This document shows, piece after piece, positions 52,649 through 61,535 of a DNA stretch of 64,000 nucleotides (the stretch's first letter is position 1; each line of letters opens with the position of its first letter). The stretch is from Kitasatospora papulosa. GTDB taxonomy: Bacteria; Actinomycetota; Actinomycetes; Streptomycetales; Streptomycetaceae. The translations under genes and the position numbers were made by a program. The notes below the pieces were generated by a model. It did not search any database and had not been told where the DNA came from. It saw only the letters and a program-made list of their open reading frames with translations. The stretch lies in contig NZ_JNYQ01000004.1 of the NCBI RefSeq assembly GCF_000717245.1, positions 496,001 through 560,000 of the forward strand, written 5' to 3'.

Positions 52649-53683
52649 ATGTCCGAGCATCATCATCTGCCGTCCCCGCTCGAGGTCTCCCCGGAGGCTC
52701 CCGACCGCAACCTGGCCCTGGAGCTGGTGCGGGTCACCGAGGCCGCCGCCATGGCCGCGGGGCGCTGGGTCGGCCGCGGCGACAAGATCGGCGCCGACGG
52801 TGCCGCCGTGAAGGCCATGCGTACGCTCGTCTCCACCGTGTCGATGAACGGCATCGTCGTCATCGGTGAGGGCGAGAAGGACGAAGCCCCCATGCTGTTC
52901 AACGGCGAGCGCGTCGGCGACGGCACCGGAGCCGAGGTCGACATCGCCGTCGACCCGATCGACGGCACCACGCTAAACGCCAAGGGCATGCCCAACGCGA
53001 TCGCCGTACTGGCGGCCGCGGACCGCGGCTCGATGTTCGACCCGTCCGCGGTCTTCTACATGGACAAGCTGGTCACCGGCCCCGAGGCGGCCGACTTCGT
53101 CGACATCAACGCACCGGTGTCCGTGAACATCCGGCGCGTCGCGCGGGCCAAGAACTCGGCCCCCGAGGACGTCACCGTCGTCATCCTGGACCGCCCCCGG
53201 CACGACGGCGTCGTCAAGGAGATCCGGGAGACCGGCGCCAGGATCAAGTTCATCTCCGACGGCGACGTCGCCGGATCGATCATGGCCGCCCGTGAGGGGA
53301 CCGGCGTCGACCTGCTCATGGGCATCGGCGGCACGCCCGAGGGCATCATCTCGGCCTGCGCCATAAAGTGCCTCGGCGGCGTCATCCAGGGCAAGCTCTG
53401 GCCCAAGGACGAGGCGGAGCGGCAGCGTGCGCTGGACGCCGGCCACGACCTGGACCGGGTCCTGTCGACGGACGACCTCGTCAGCGGGGACAACGTGTTC
53501 TTCGTCGCCACGGGGATCACCGACGGTGAACTGCTGCGCGGTGTGCGGTACCGCGCGGAGACGGCCACCACGGAGTCCCTGGTGATGCGGTCCAAGTCCG
53601 GCACGATCCGCCGGATCGACTCGACGCACCGGCTCTCGAAGCTCCGCGCCTACAGCGCGATCGACTTCGACCGCGCCCAGTAG
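52649..53683 (+). CDS. glpX: Class II fructose-1,6-bisphosphatase
   Basis: A 344-aa GlpX-type phosphatase for gluconeogenesis. The metal-binding segments are GEGEKDEAPMLFNGERVGDG and DIAVDPIDGTTLNAKG, and LMGIGGTPEGIISACAIKCLGG is also diagnostic. The ATG at 52649 is preceded by AGAAAGG. Class II is the main FBPase in actinobacteria. Confidence 0.95.
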   Translation: MSEHHHLPSPLEVSPEAPDRNLALELVRVTEAAAMAAGRWVGRGDKIGADGAAVKAMRTLVSTVSMNGIVVIGEGEKDEAPMLFNGERVGDGTGAEVDIAVDPIDGTTLNAKGMPNAIAVLAAADRGSMFDPSAVFYMDKLVTGPEAADFVDINAPVSVNIRRVARAKNSAPEDVTVVILDRPRHDGVVKEIRETGARIKFISDGDVAGSIMAAREGTGVDLLMGIGGTPEGIISACAIKCLGGVIQGKLWPKDEAERQRALDAGHDLDRVLSTDDLVSGDNVFFVATGITDGELLRGVRYRAETATTESLVMRSKSGTIRRIDSTHRLSKLRAYSAIDFDRAQ

Positions 53684-53731
53684 TTCCGGCCGCACGGGTG
53701 TGGGACCGGCCCCGCACCCGTGCGCGCGGGC

Positions 53732-54103
53732 TCAGCCCGCCGCGGCTATGCGCCCCGCCTGGGACGCGGCCTTGAGCTCGATGTCACGCCTGCGGCGTCG
53801 CGCGAGCACCACACGGCGTTCGGCGGCGGTGAGACCGCCCCACACCCCGTAGGGCTCGGGCTGGACGAGCGCGTGCTCCCTGCACTCCACCATCACCGGA
53901 CATCTCGCGCAGACCTGCTTCGCGGCCTCCTCCCGGGACAGCCGGGCAGCGGTCGGCTCCTTCGACGGGGCGAAGAACAGCCCGGCTTCGTCCCGGCGGC
54001 ACACCGCCTCCGAATGCCAGGGCCCCGCCTGGTCCTCCCGCGCGGGTGCGCGCTGGGGCGGCACGGCGGCGACCTGCAAGGGCTGGTGTGGCATGTGCAG
54101 CAC
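53732..54103 (-). CDS. WhiB-family iron-sulfur transcription regulator
   Basis: A 123-aa Wbl protein. Four cluster cysteines are present: Cys35, Cys65, Cys68 and Cys74 (C-x29-CxxC-x5-C), binding a [4Fe-4S] cluster. GVWGGLT is the family turn that contacts the principal sigma factor, and the C-terminal RRRRRDIE is the DNA-binding basic patch. GTG 54103 has AGGAG upstream. It resembles the WblE subgroup more than WhiB or WhiD, but I do not assign a symbol. Confidence 0.9.
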   Translation of the reverse strand: MLHMPHQPLQVAAVPPQRAPAREDQAGPWHSEAVCRRDEAGLFFAPSKEPTAARLSREEAAKQVCARCPVMVECREHALVQPEPYGVWGGLTAAERRVVLARRRRRDIELKAASQAGRIAAAG

Positions 54104-54266
54104 GGTCCACTCCTGACGACGGCTTGGGGCTTCGTGAGCGAGAGGCGATGCAGCACTCCCTACCCGCTGTACGCACGCCTATGCACTGAGTGGCGCCGCC
54201 CCGGGACCGTCGCGGGGGCCCGTGCGACACCGACTGGCCTGAAACAGTCGGTTCCGTCGCCCGGCC

Positions 54267-54938
54267 TCAGTGGCCGAGGTGTTTCCGCAGTTGCCGGTGG
54301 AGGTTGGTGATGAGCTTGCCCCGCTTGGGCTTCGCCTCGACGTTCCCGAACACCGAGTAGCCGTTGACCACGACGACCGGGGCCTCCGGGTCGGCGGATT
54401 CCAGTGTGTCGACCTCGAAATTGCCGAAAATGCCCGTCCCGCTGCCCCGCAGCGAGATGTTCTCGGGCACCTTGATCTCGACGCTGCCGAAGATGGACGT
54501 GGCGTTGACGACCGTAAGACGCTGACCGAACAGCGCCTCGGTCAGGTCGATCTCGACGCTGCCGAACAGCGCGAAGGCGTTCGTGCGGCCGCCGACGCGC
54601 CAACGGCCCCTGCGCGTGGAGCTGCTGAAGACCGCGACGAGGTTCTCGGCGGGCCCGGCCGCCCCTTCGGCGCCGTAGCCGTAGGCGGGGGAACTCTGCC
54701 GGGCGGTGCCGCCCGGTGCGGGCAGATCCTGGACCAGCGGCTCCAGTTCACCGACCGTCTTGGCCCGGTAGACCAGGTCGACCCGCTCGGCGTGCTCCTC
54801 GGCGGTCAGCCGGCCCTCCGCCATCGCCTCCCGCAGGATGTCCGCGATCCGGTCGCGGTCCGCGTCGGAAGCACGGATTCCGGCGGGCGCGGGACCGGCC
54901 GGTGCGACGGGCTGCTGAGGCTGCTTCTCGAGGTCCAC
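54267..54938 (-). CDS. DUF1707 and LiaF-like domain protein
   Basis: A 223-aa protein. Residues 21-70 (GIRASDADRDRIADILREAMAEGRLTAEEHAERVDLVYRAKTVGEL) are a DUF1707/SHOCT-like domain. The C-terminal half is a beta-helix-like repeat (ALFGSVEIDLTEA, SIFGSVEIKVPENI, GIFGNFEVDTLES, SVFGNVEAKPK), typical of the LiaF/YvqF C-terminal domain in cell-envelope stress proteins. No transmembrane helix is present. The role is probably envelope-stress related. Confidence 0.82.
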   Translation of the reverse strand: MDLEKQPQQPVAPAGPAPAGIRASDADRDRIADILREAMAEGRLTAEEHAERVDLVYRAKTVGELEPLVQDLPAPGGTARQSSPAYGYGAEGAAGPAENLVAVFSSSTRRGRWRVGGRTNAFALFGSVEIDLTEALFGQRLTVVNATSIFGSVEIKVPENISLRGSGTGIFGNFEVDTLESADPEAPVVVVNGYSVFGNVEAKPKRGKLITNLHRQLRKHLGH

Positions 54939-55137
54939 CGGACCAGCCTACCGAAACGCGATAGATCGCGACCAGTGCCTCACCGGCCTTCCCCGGATTC
55001 CGGTACCCGGCCGGGCGGCCCCGCCGAGCGCCGGGTGAGCCTTACCTCACAGGCCCGGCGGGCCCCGGGGGTCCTACCCTGGTGGATGCGCTGCCCAAGG
55101 GAGGTCAGCCGCTGTCACCGAGTGAGGAATGGCCGTA

Positions 55138-56805
55138 ATGCCAGAGTTTGCGTACTCCGATCTGCTTCCCCTGGGAGAGGACACCACGCCGTACCGGCTG
55201 GTGACCGCCGAGGGCGTCTCGACCTTCGAGGCCGACGGCCGTACGTTCCTCAAGGTGGCCCCGGAGGCTCTGCGCACCCTCGCCGCCGAGGCCATGCACG
55301 ACATCTCCCACTACCTGCGGCCCGCCCACCTGGCGCAGTTGCGCCGCATCGTGGACGACCCCGAGGCCTCGTCGAACGACAAGTTCGTGGCGCTCGACCT
55401 CCTGAAGAACGCGAACATCGCCGCCGCGGGTGTCCTGCCGATGTGCCAGGACACCGGCACGGCGATCGTCATGGGCAAGCGCGGCCAGAACGTGCTCACC
55501 GAGGGCGGTGACGAGGAGGCCCTGTCGCACGGCATCTTCGACGCCTACACGAAGCTGAACCTGCGCTACTCGCAGATGGCCCCGCTGACCATGTGGGAGG
55601 AGAAGAACACCGGCTCGAACCTCCCGGCCCAGATCGAGCTGTACGCGACCGACGGCGGCGCGTACAAGTTCCTCTTCATGGCGAAGGGCGGCGGCTCGGC
55701 CAACAAGTCCTTCCTCTACCAGGAGACGAAGGCGGTCCTCAACGAGGACTCCATGATGAAGTTCCTGGAGGAGAAGATCCGTTCGCTGGGCACGGCGGCC
55801 TGCCCGCCCTACCACCTGGCGATCGTCGTCGGCGGCACGTCGGCCGAGTTCGCCCTGAAGACCGCGAAGTACGCCTCCGCGCACTACCTCGACGAGCTGC
55901 CGTCCGAGGGTTCCCCGACCGGTCACGGCTTCCGGGACGAGGAGCTGGAGCAGAAGGTCTTCGAGCTGACCCAGAAGATCGGCATCGGCGCCCAGTTCGG
56001 CGGCAAGTACTTCTGTCACGACGTCCGGGTCGTCCGCCTCCCCCGGCACGGCGCCTCGCTCCCCGTCGCGATCGCCGTGTCCTGCTCGGCCGACCGCCAG
56101 GCGACCGCGAAGATCACCGCCGAGGGCGTGTTCCTGGAGCAGCTGGAGAAGGACCCGGCGCGTTTCCTCCCGGACACCACCGACGAGCACCTGGACGAGT
56201 CCGGTGACGTGGTGCGGATCGACCTGAACCGTCCCATGGACGAGATCCTCGCCGAGCTGACCAAGTACCCCGTCAAGACCCGGCTCTCGCTGACCGGCCC
56301 GCTGGTCGTGGCGCGCGACATCGCGCACGCGAAGATCAAGGAGCGGCTCGACGCGGGCGAGGAGATGCCGCAGTACCTCAAGGACCACCCGGTGTACTAC
56401 GCGGGCCCGGCGAAGACCCCCGAGGGCTACGCCTCCGGTTCCTTCGGCCCGACGACGGCGGGCCGCATGGACAGTTACGTCGCGCAGTTCCAGGCGGCGG
56501 GCGGCTCCAAGGTGATGCTCGCGAAGGGCAACCGGTCCCGGCAGGTCACGGAGGCGTGCGACGCGCACGGCGGCTTCTACCTCGGCTCGATCGGCGGTCC
56601 CGCCGCCCGTCTCGCCCAGGACTGCATCAAGAAGGTCGAGGTCGTCGAGTACGAGGAGCTCGGCATGGAGGCGGTCTGGCGGATCGAGGTCGAGGACTTC
56701 CCCGCGTTCGTCGTGGTCGACGACAAGGGCAACGACTTCTTCACCGAGCCCGCCCCGGCGCCGACCTTCACCAGCATCCCGGTCCGCGGCCCCGGCCTCG
56801 GCTGA
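55138..56805 (+). CDS. Class I fumarate hydratase (iron-sulfur)
   Basis: A 555-aa class I fumarase (two fused domains, as in E. coli FumA/FumB). Cluster and active-site regions are VLPMCQDTGTAIVMGKRG, the GGKYFCHDVRVV region and AVSCSADRQATAKI. The C-terminal beta domain carries PVYYAGPAKTPEGYASGSFGPTTAGRMD. It interconverts fumarate and malate in the TCA cycle. ATG 55138 is preferred because the GAGG at 55123-55126 is too close to the ATG at 55129. A class II fumarase follows after a terminator. Confidence 0.94.
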   Translation: MPEFAYSDLLPLGEDTTPYRLVTAEGVSTFEADGRTFLKVAPEALRTLAAEAMHDISHYLRPAHLAQLRRIVDDPEASSNDKFVALDLLKNANIAAAGVLPMCQDTGTAIVMGKRGQNVLTEGGDEEALSHGIFDAYTKLNLRYSQMAPLTMWEEKNTGSNLPAQIELYATDGGAYKFLFMAKGGGSANKSFLYQETKAVLNEDSMMKFLEEKIRSLGTAACPPYHLAIVVGGTSAEFALKTAKYASAHYLDELPSEGSPTGHGFRDEELEQKVFELTQKIGIGAQFGGKYFCHDVRVVRLPRHGASLPVAIAVSCSADRQATAKITAEGVFLEQLEKDPARFLPDTTDEHLDESGDVVRIDLNRPMDEILAELTKYPVKTRLSLTGPLVVARDIAHAKIKERLDAGEEMPQYLKDHPVYYAGPAKTPEGYASGSFGPTTAGRMDSYVAQFQAAGGSKVMLAKGNRSRQVTEACDAHGGFYLGSIGGPAARLAQDCIKKVEVVEYEELGMEAVWRIEVEDFPAFVVVDDKGNDFFTEPAPAPTFTSIPVRGPGLG

Positions 56806-56824
56806 TCGGTCCGGCGTGGGACGA

Positions 56825-56854
56825 GGGGTGCCCGGCCGGCCGGCCGGGCACCCC
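56825..56854 (+). terminator. Palindromic terminator between the two fumarase genes
   Basis: A perfect 30-bp palindrome (15-bp arms 56825-56839 and 56840-56854) begins 19 nt after the class I stop. Further GGCCGGCC repeats follow. Confidence 0.7.
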
Positions 56855-56968
56855 TCCGCCGTGTCCGGCCGGCCGGCGGACGCGCTCCGGATACCTTCTG
56901 GCGGACGGCGTCCCGGGGAATACGCCGAGCACGCCGGGCGCTCATCTGCATCAGGAGGTTGGAACACC

Positions 56969-58372
56969 ATGGACGGATCGGCCGAGGAAACGACGTACCG
57001 CGTCGAGCACGACTCGATGGGCGAGGTGAAGGTGCCCGCGCACGCCAAGTGGCGGGCCCAGACGCAGCGTGCGGTGGAGAACTTCCCCATCTCGGGACAG
57101 CGCCTGGAACGTGCGCACATCGAGGCCCTGGCCCGGATCAAGGCCGCGGCGGCCAAGGTCAACGCCGAGCTGGGGGTGCTGGATCCGGACGTCGCCCGGG
57201 CGATCCAGGAGTCCGCCGCCGAGGTGGCGGCGGGACGCTGGGACGAGCACTTCCCCGTCGACGTGTTCCAGACCGGCTCGGGCACCTCCTCCAACATGAA
57301 CACGAACGAGGTCCTCGCCACCCTGGCCACGGAGCGTCTCGGGCGTGACGTCCACCCCAACGACCACGTCAACGCCTCCCAGTCGTCGAACGACGTGTTC
57401 CCCTCGTCCATCCACATCGCCGCGACCGCGGCCGTCACCGCCGACCTGATTCCCGCGCTCGACCACCTGGCCGCGTCCCTGGAGCGGAAATCGGCCGAAT
57501 TCGCGGAGGTCGTGAAGTCGGGCCGTACGCACCTGATGGACGCCACTCCCGTCACCCTGGGCCAGGAGTTCGGCGGCTACGCCGCACAGATCCGCCACGG
57601 CGTCGAGCGGCTGCATGCCTCCCTGCCCCGGCTCGCCGAACTCCCCCTGGGCGGGACGGCGGTGGGGACCGGGATCAACACGCCCGCCGGCTTCTCCGCC
57701 GCGGTGATCGCGGAGGTCGCCCGCACGACCGGCCTGCCGCTCACCGAGGCGCGGAACCACTTCGAGGCGCAGGGCGCGCGGGACGGACTCGTCGAGGCGT
57801 CGGGCCAGCTGCGCACCGTCGCCGTCTCGCTCACCAAGATCTCCAACGACCTGCGCTGGATGGCCTCCGGGCCGCGCACCGGGCTCGCCGAGATCACCCT
57901 GCCCGACCTGCAGCCCGGGTCGTCGATCATGCCGGGCAAGGTCAACCCGGTCATCCCCGAAGCCGTGCTGATGGTGGCGGCCCAGGTGACGGGGAACGAC
58001 GCCACGGTCGCCGCCGCGGGCGCGGCCGGCAACTTCGAGCTCAACGTGATGCTCCCGGTGATCGCGAAGAACCTGCTGGAATCGGTGCGGCTGCTCGCGA
58101 ACGCGTCCCGCCTGCTCGCCGACCGCACGGTCGACGGCATCACGGCCGACGCGGAACGGGCGCGGCGCTACGCGGAGTCCTCGCCGTCGGTCGTCACCCC
58201 GCTGAACAGGTACATCGGCTACGAGGAGGCGGCGAAGGTCGCCAAGAAGTCCCTGGCCGAGGGCACGACGATCCGGGAGACCGTCTTGGCGGGAGGCTAC
58301 GTCGAGCGCGGCGACCTGACGCGTGAACAACTCGACGAGGCCCTGGACGTGCTGCGGATGACCCGGCCTTGA
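56969..58372 (+). CDS. fumC: Class II fumarate hydratase FumC
   Basis: A 467-aa cluster-free fumarase of the aspartase/fumarase superfamily. Signatures are GSGTSSNMNTNEV, the THLMDATPVTLGQE helix and GSSIMPGKVNPV, the C3 catalytic loop. AGGAGG (56953-56958) lies 10 nt ahead of the ATG. Having an oxygen-labile class I and a stable class II enzyme side by side suggests back-up under oxidative stress or iron limitation. Confidence 0.95.
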   Translation: MDGSAEETTYRVEHDSMGEVKVPAHAKWRAQTQRAVENFPISGQRLERAHIEALARIKAAAAKVNAELGVLDPDVARAIQESAAEVAAGRWDEHFPVDVFQTGSGTSSNMNTNEVLATLATERLGRDVHPNDHVNASQSSNDVFPSSIHIAATAAVTADLIPALDHLAASLERKSAEFAEVVKSGRTHLMDATPVTLGQEFGGYAAQIRHGVERLHASLPRLAELPLGGTAVGTGINTPAGFSAAVIAEVARTTGLPLTEARNHFEAQGARDGLVEASGQLRTVAVSLTKISNDLRWMASGPRTGLAEITLPDLQPGSSIMPGKVNPVIPEAVLMVAAQVTGNDATVAAAGAAGNFELNVMLPVIAKNLLESVRLLANASRLLADRTVDGITADAERARRYAESSPSVVTPLNRYIGYEEAAKVAKKSLAEGTTIRETVLAGGYVERGDLTREQLDEALDVLRMTRP

Positions 58373-58416
58373 CACGTAACGCGCCGCGCCGGCGGGCACG
58401 TCACTAAGATCTCTTC

Positions 58417-59130
58417 ATGACAGCGACGGATGCGGGTACGGGAGCGGGCACCGGGGCGGGTGCGGGGGACGGCGTGCGCTGGGCGCCGGGGGACCGGATC
58501 CTCTGGCGTTACCGGGCCAACGGGGAGCCCGGTGACGGCGGCGCGGTGCACATCTGCCGTCCGGTCACCGTCGTCCAGGACACCGACGACCTCCTGGCGG
58601 TGTGGATGGCGTCCGGCACCGAGTGTGTGAGGCCGGTCCTCGCCGACGGGACCCAGGTGCACGCGGAACCGCTCGCCACCCGCTACACCCGTCCGCGCAC
58701 CACGGTGCGTTCCCGGTGGTTCGGCTCGGGTGTGCTGAAGCTCGCACGGCCGGGTGACCCCTGGTCGGTGTGGCTGTTCTGGGACCGCGGCTGGCTCTTC
58801 CGCAACTGGTACGTCAACCTCGAGGAGCCCCGCTCACGCTGGGCGGGCGGGGTCGATTCCCAGGACCACTTCCTCGACATCTCGGTGCGTCCCGACCACA
58901 GCTGGGAGTGGCTCGACGAGGACGAGTTCGCGCAGGCGCAGCGGGTCGGGCTGATGGACGGGGCCACCGCCCGGCGGGTGCGCGAGGCGGGACTCGCGGC
59001 CGTCGAGGTGATCCAGCGGTGGGGGGCGCCGTTCAGCGACGGCTGGGAGCACTGGCGGCCGGACCCCCGGTGGCAGGTTCCCCCGCTGCCGGATGACTGG
59101 GACCGCACCCCTGCCGCCACCCCGTCGTGA
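58417..59130 (+). CDS. DUF402 domain protein
   Basis: A 237-aa protein. The DUF402/FomD-like beta-barrel is seen in GDRILWRYRANGEPGDGGAVHICRPVTVVQDTDDLLAVWMASGTE and in WFRNWYVNLEEP-like sequence (LFRNWYVNLEEPRSRW), followed by VDSQDHFLDISVRPDHSWEWLDEDEF. The acidic cluster binds metal in nucleotide hydrolases of this family. The substrate is unknown. It follows fumC by 44 nt. Confidence 0.85.
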   Translation: MTATDAGTGAGTGAGAGDGVRWAPGDRILWRYRANGEPGDGGAVHICRPVTVVQDTDDLLAVWMASGTECVRPVLADGTQVHAEPLATRYTRPRTTVRSRWFGSGVLKLARPGDPWSVWLFWDRGWLFRNWYVNLEEPRSRWAGGVDSQDHFLDISVRPDHSWEWLDEDEFAQAQRVGLMDGATARRVREAGLAAVEVIQRWGAPFSDGWEHWRPDPRWQVPPLPDDWDRTPAATPS

Positions 59131-59321
59131 GACCCTTGATGCACCCCAGGGGGGCAAACGTAGGATCGCCTTCCATGAACCGCTCCGCCGGAACGACAGG
59201 CCACAACCGGCGGTACCGGCCCGGGGCCTGACCACCAGTCACCGAACGCGTCGTACGAGTCACACGGTCCACGAAACCGTCGGGCCGCGCGGCGCACGAA
59301 CCACTGCGAGGGGGTTGAGAC
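59131..59321. other. Leader region before the second SpoIIE phosphatase
   Basis: No gene is visible. It should carry the promoter for the small ORF and phosphatase that follow. No strong repeat was seen. Confidence 0.35.
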
Positions 59322-59516
59322 ATGCACGCTGTCCCCTGCCCGGCCATCGTAGGACCTCGTACCGGCCACCCTGCCCCACACCCGGTTTCGGCCCCTTTTC
59401 CCCGGGCATCCGGTGACAGCCGTTGTTCTCACCGCTCTCGCCGGGGCACAGTGGCGCAGCCCCCCGAGGTGATTGCCTCATACAACCGGCCCGGACGGAC
59501 GGAATCCCACGCGTGA
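59322..59516 (+). CDS. Possible 64-codon upstream ORF coupled to the phosphatase gene
   Basis: ATG 59322 is preceded by GAGGGGGTTGAG, and the frame ends with TGA overlapping the GTG start of the phosphatase (GTGA at 59513-59516). The encoded peptide (MHAVPCPAIVGPRTGHPAPH...) is Pro/Arg-rich without a domain. The overlap and ribosome-binding site argue for translation; it may act as a leader peptide controlling the phosphatase. Confidence 0.4.
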   Translation: MHAVPCPAIVGPRTGHPAPHPVSAPFPRASGDSRCSHRSRRGTVAQPPEVIASYNRPGRTESHA

Positions 59517-61459
59517 CGGAGCACCCCACCTCCCACGAAGGCCGGCAGCCTCTCGCCGCCCGGCCGCAGGAACGCGCGCGGCCCCGGCAGCAGGAGGGCC
59601 CGCCGGGTGCCGCTGCCACCGCCGCGATCCCCGGCCCCTCCCCGGTGCCGAACACGGCGAAGGGCCCGGTGCCCAACGCGGTGCCGAATCCGGTTCCCGG
59701 CGCGGTCGACGCGGCAGGACCCGCTGTCGACCCCCAGACGCTGGCCCGTCGTGAGGGCGACCGGCTGCGTTTCGTCGGCGCGGCGACCCGCCGGATCGCG
59801 CGCGGGATAGACCTGGACGAGATCGTGCTGGGCCTGTGCCGGGCGAGCGTACCCACGTTCTCCGACGCCATACTGGTCTACCTGCGAGACCCGCTCCCCG
59901 TGGGCGACGAACGGCCGGCCACCCCGTTCGTCCTGCGGCTGCGGCGTACCGACAGACTGCGGCTGACCGACGAGGACAACGACGGCGGGCCGGAGGGCGA
60001 GCGGCTGCGGCTGCCCGTCGCCGGCTCGCAGGCGGGGCTGCTGCCCGCCGCCGATCTGTGCGAGATCCGGGCGGGCGGCGCGCTGGCCGAGGTGCTGCGC
60101 GGGGTGCGGCCCGTCTTCGGGGACTCCGCCGCGGCCCGCGTCGCCCTGCCGGAGCTGCTGGGGGCGGGCCGGACCGTGCCGACCGGGCACCGCGCGATCC
60201 TGGCTCCGCTGCGCGGCCGTCGCCGGGTGATCGGCGCCGCCGTCTTCCTGCGCGGGCCGGAGCGTCCGCCGTTCGAGGCCAACGACCTCCTGGTCGCGGC
60301 CCAGCTGGCCACGCACACCGCGCTCGGCATCGACAAGGCGGTGCTGTACGGACGCGAGGCGTACATCGCGGACGAACTGCAGCGCACGATGCTGCCGGAC
60401 TCGCTGCCCCAGCCGACGGGCGTGCGGCTGGCCTCCCGCTACCTCCCGGCCGCCGAGACGGCCCGGGTGGGCGGGGACTGGTACGACGCGATCCCGCTGC
60501 CCGGCAGCCGGGTCGCGCTGGTCGTCGGTGACGTGATGGGGCACTCCATGACGTCCGCGGCGATCATGGGCCAGCTGCGCACGACCGCGCAGACCCTGGC
60601 GGGCCTCGACCTGCCTCCGCAGGAGGTCCTGCACCACCTGGACGAGCAGGCGCAGCGGCTGGGCAGCGACCGCATGGCGACCTGCCTGTACGCGGTGTAC
60701 GACCCGGTCGCGCACCGCATCACCATCGCCAACGCGGGCCACCCGCCGCCGGTGCTGCTCCATCTGGGCGGCCGTGCGGAGGTCCTGCGGGTGCCGCCGG
60801 GTGCGCCGATCGGTGTCGGTGGGGTCGATTTCGAGGCCGTCGAGCTGGACGCGCCCGCCGGAGCGACGCTGCTGCTGTACACGGACGGTCTGGTGGAGTC
60901 GCGGCTGCGGGACGTCTGGACGGGTATCGAGATCCTGCGGGAGCGGCTCGCCACCACCGCGCAGCTGACCGGTCCCGACCACTCGCCGCCCCTGGAGGCG
61001 CTATGCGACGACGTGCTGGACATGCTCGGACCGGGTGACCGGGACGACGACATCGCGCTGCTGGCCGCCCGGTTCGACGGGATCGCGCCGAGTGACGTCG
61101 CGTACTGGTTCCTCGAGCCGGAGGACGCGGCGCCCGGCCGGGCGCGCAGGCTGGCCCGCAGGGCGCTGAGCCGGTGGGGTCTGGACGATCTCTCGGACGA
61201 GGTGGAGCTGCTGGTCAGCGAGGTGGTGACGAACGCCGTGCGGTACGCGGAGCGTCCGGTGACGCTGCGCTTGCTGCGTACGGACATCCTGCGCTGCGAG
61301 GTCGGCGACGACGCCCCGCAGCTGCCGCGTCAGCGGCGGGCGCGGGAGACGGACGAGGGCGGGCGCGGGCTGTTCCTGGTCAACCGGCTGGCCCGGCGGT
61401 GGGGGGCGACCCGGCTGTCGACGGGCAAGGTGGTCTGGTTCGAGATGGCAACCCGCTGA
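59513..61459 (+). CDS. GAF-SpoIIE phosphatase-HATPase regulatory protein
   Basis: A 648-aa protein starting at GTG 59513. After a Pro/Arg-rich N-terminus of about 80 residues there is a GAF-like region (about 95-295), a SpoIIE PP2C domain (GGDWYDAIPL, VVGDVMGHSM, about 300-510) and an RsbW-like ATPase domain (SEVVTNAVRYA, ETDEGGRGLFLVNRLARRWG). It shares layout with the protein at 9411-12026 but lacks PAS domains. It should control anti-anti-sigma phosphorylation in response to a bound ligand. A 40-bp palindrome terminates it. Confidence 0.88.
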   Translation: MTEHPTSHEGRQPLAARPQERARPRQQEGPPGAAATAAIPGPSPVPNTAKGPVPNAVPNPVPGAVDAAGPAVDPQTLARREGDRLRFVGAATRRIARGIDLDEIVLGLCRASVPTFSDAILVYLRDPLPVGDERPATPFVLRLRRTDRLRLTDEDNDGGPEGERLRLPVAGSQAGLLPAADLCEIRAGGALAEVLRGVRPVFGDSAAARVALPELLGAGRTVPTGHRAILAPLRGRRRVIGAAVFLRGPERPPFEANDLLVAAQLATHTALGIDKAVLYGREAYIADELQRTMLPDSLPQPTGVRLASRYLPAAETARVGGDWYDAIPLPGSRVALVVGDVMGHSMTSAAIMGQLRTTAQTLAGLDLPPQEVLHHLDEQAQRLGSDRMATCLYAVYDPVAHRITIANAGHPPPVLLHLGGRAEVLRVPPGAPIGVGGVDFEAVELDAPAGATLLLYTDGLVESRLRDVWTGIEILRERLATTAQLTGPDHSPPLEALCDDVLDMLGPGDRDDDIALLAARFDGIAPSDVAYWFLEPEDAAPGRARRLARRALSRWGLDDLSDEVELLVSEVVTNAVRYAERPVTLRLLRTDILRCEVGDDAPQLPRQRRARETDEGGRGLFLVNRLARRWGATRLSTGKVVWFEMATR

Positions 61460-61473
61460 CGGTGGCGGACCAT

Positions 61474-61513
61474 GCGTGAGGGGCGGGTGCCGGCCGGCAC
61501 CCGCCCCTCACGC
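61474..61513. terminator. 40-bp perfect palindrome, bidirectional terminator
   Basis: Arms 61474-61493 and 61494-61513 are perfectly complementary. It sits between the convergent phosphatase and penicillin-binding-protein genes and can terminate both. Confidence 0.85.
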
Positions 61514-61535
61514 GTCGCTCCAGCGGGCGTCCTCA

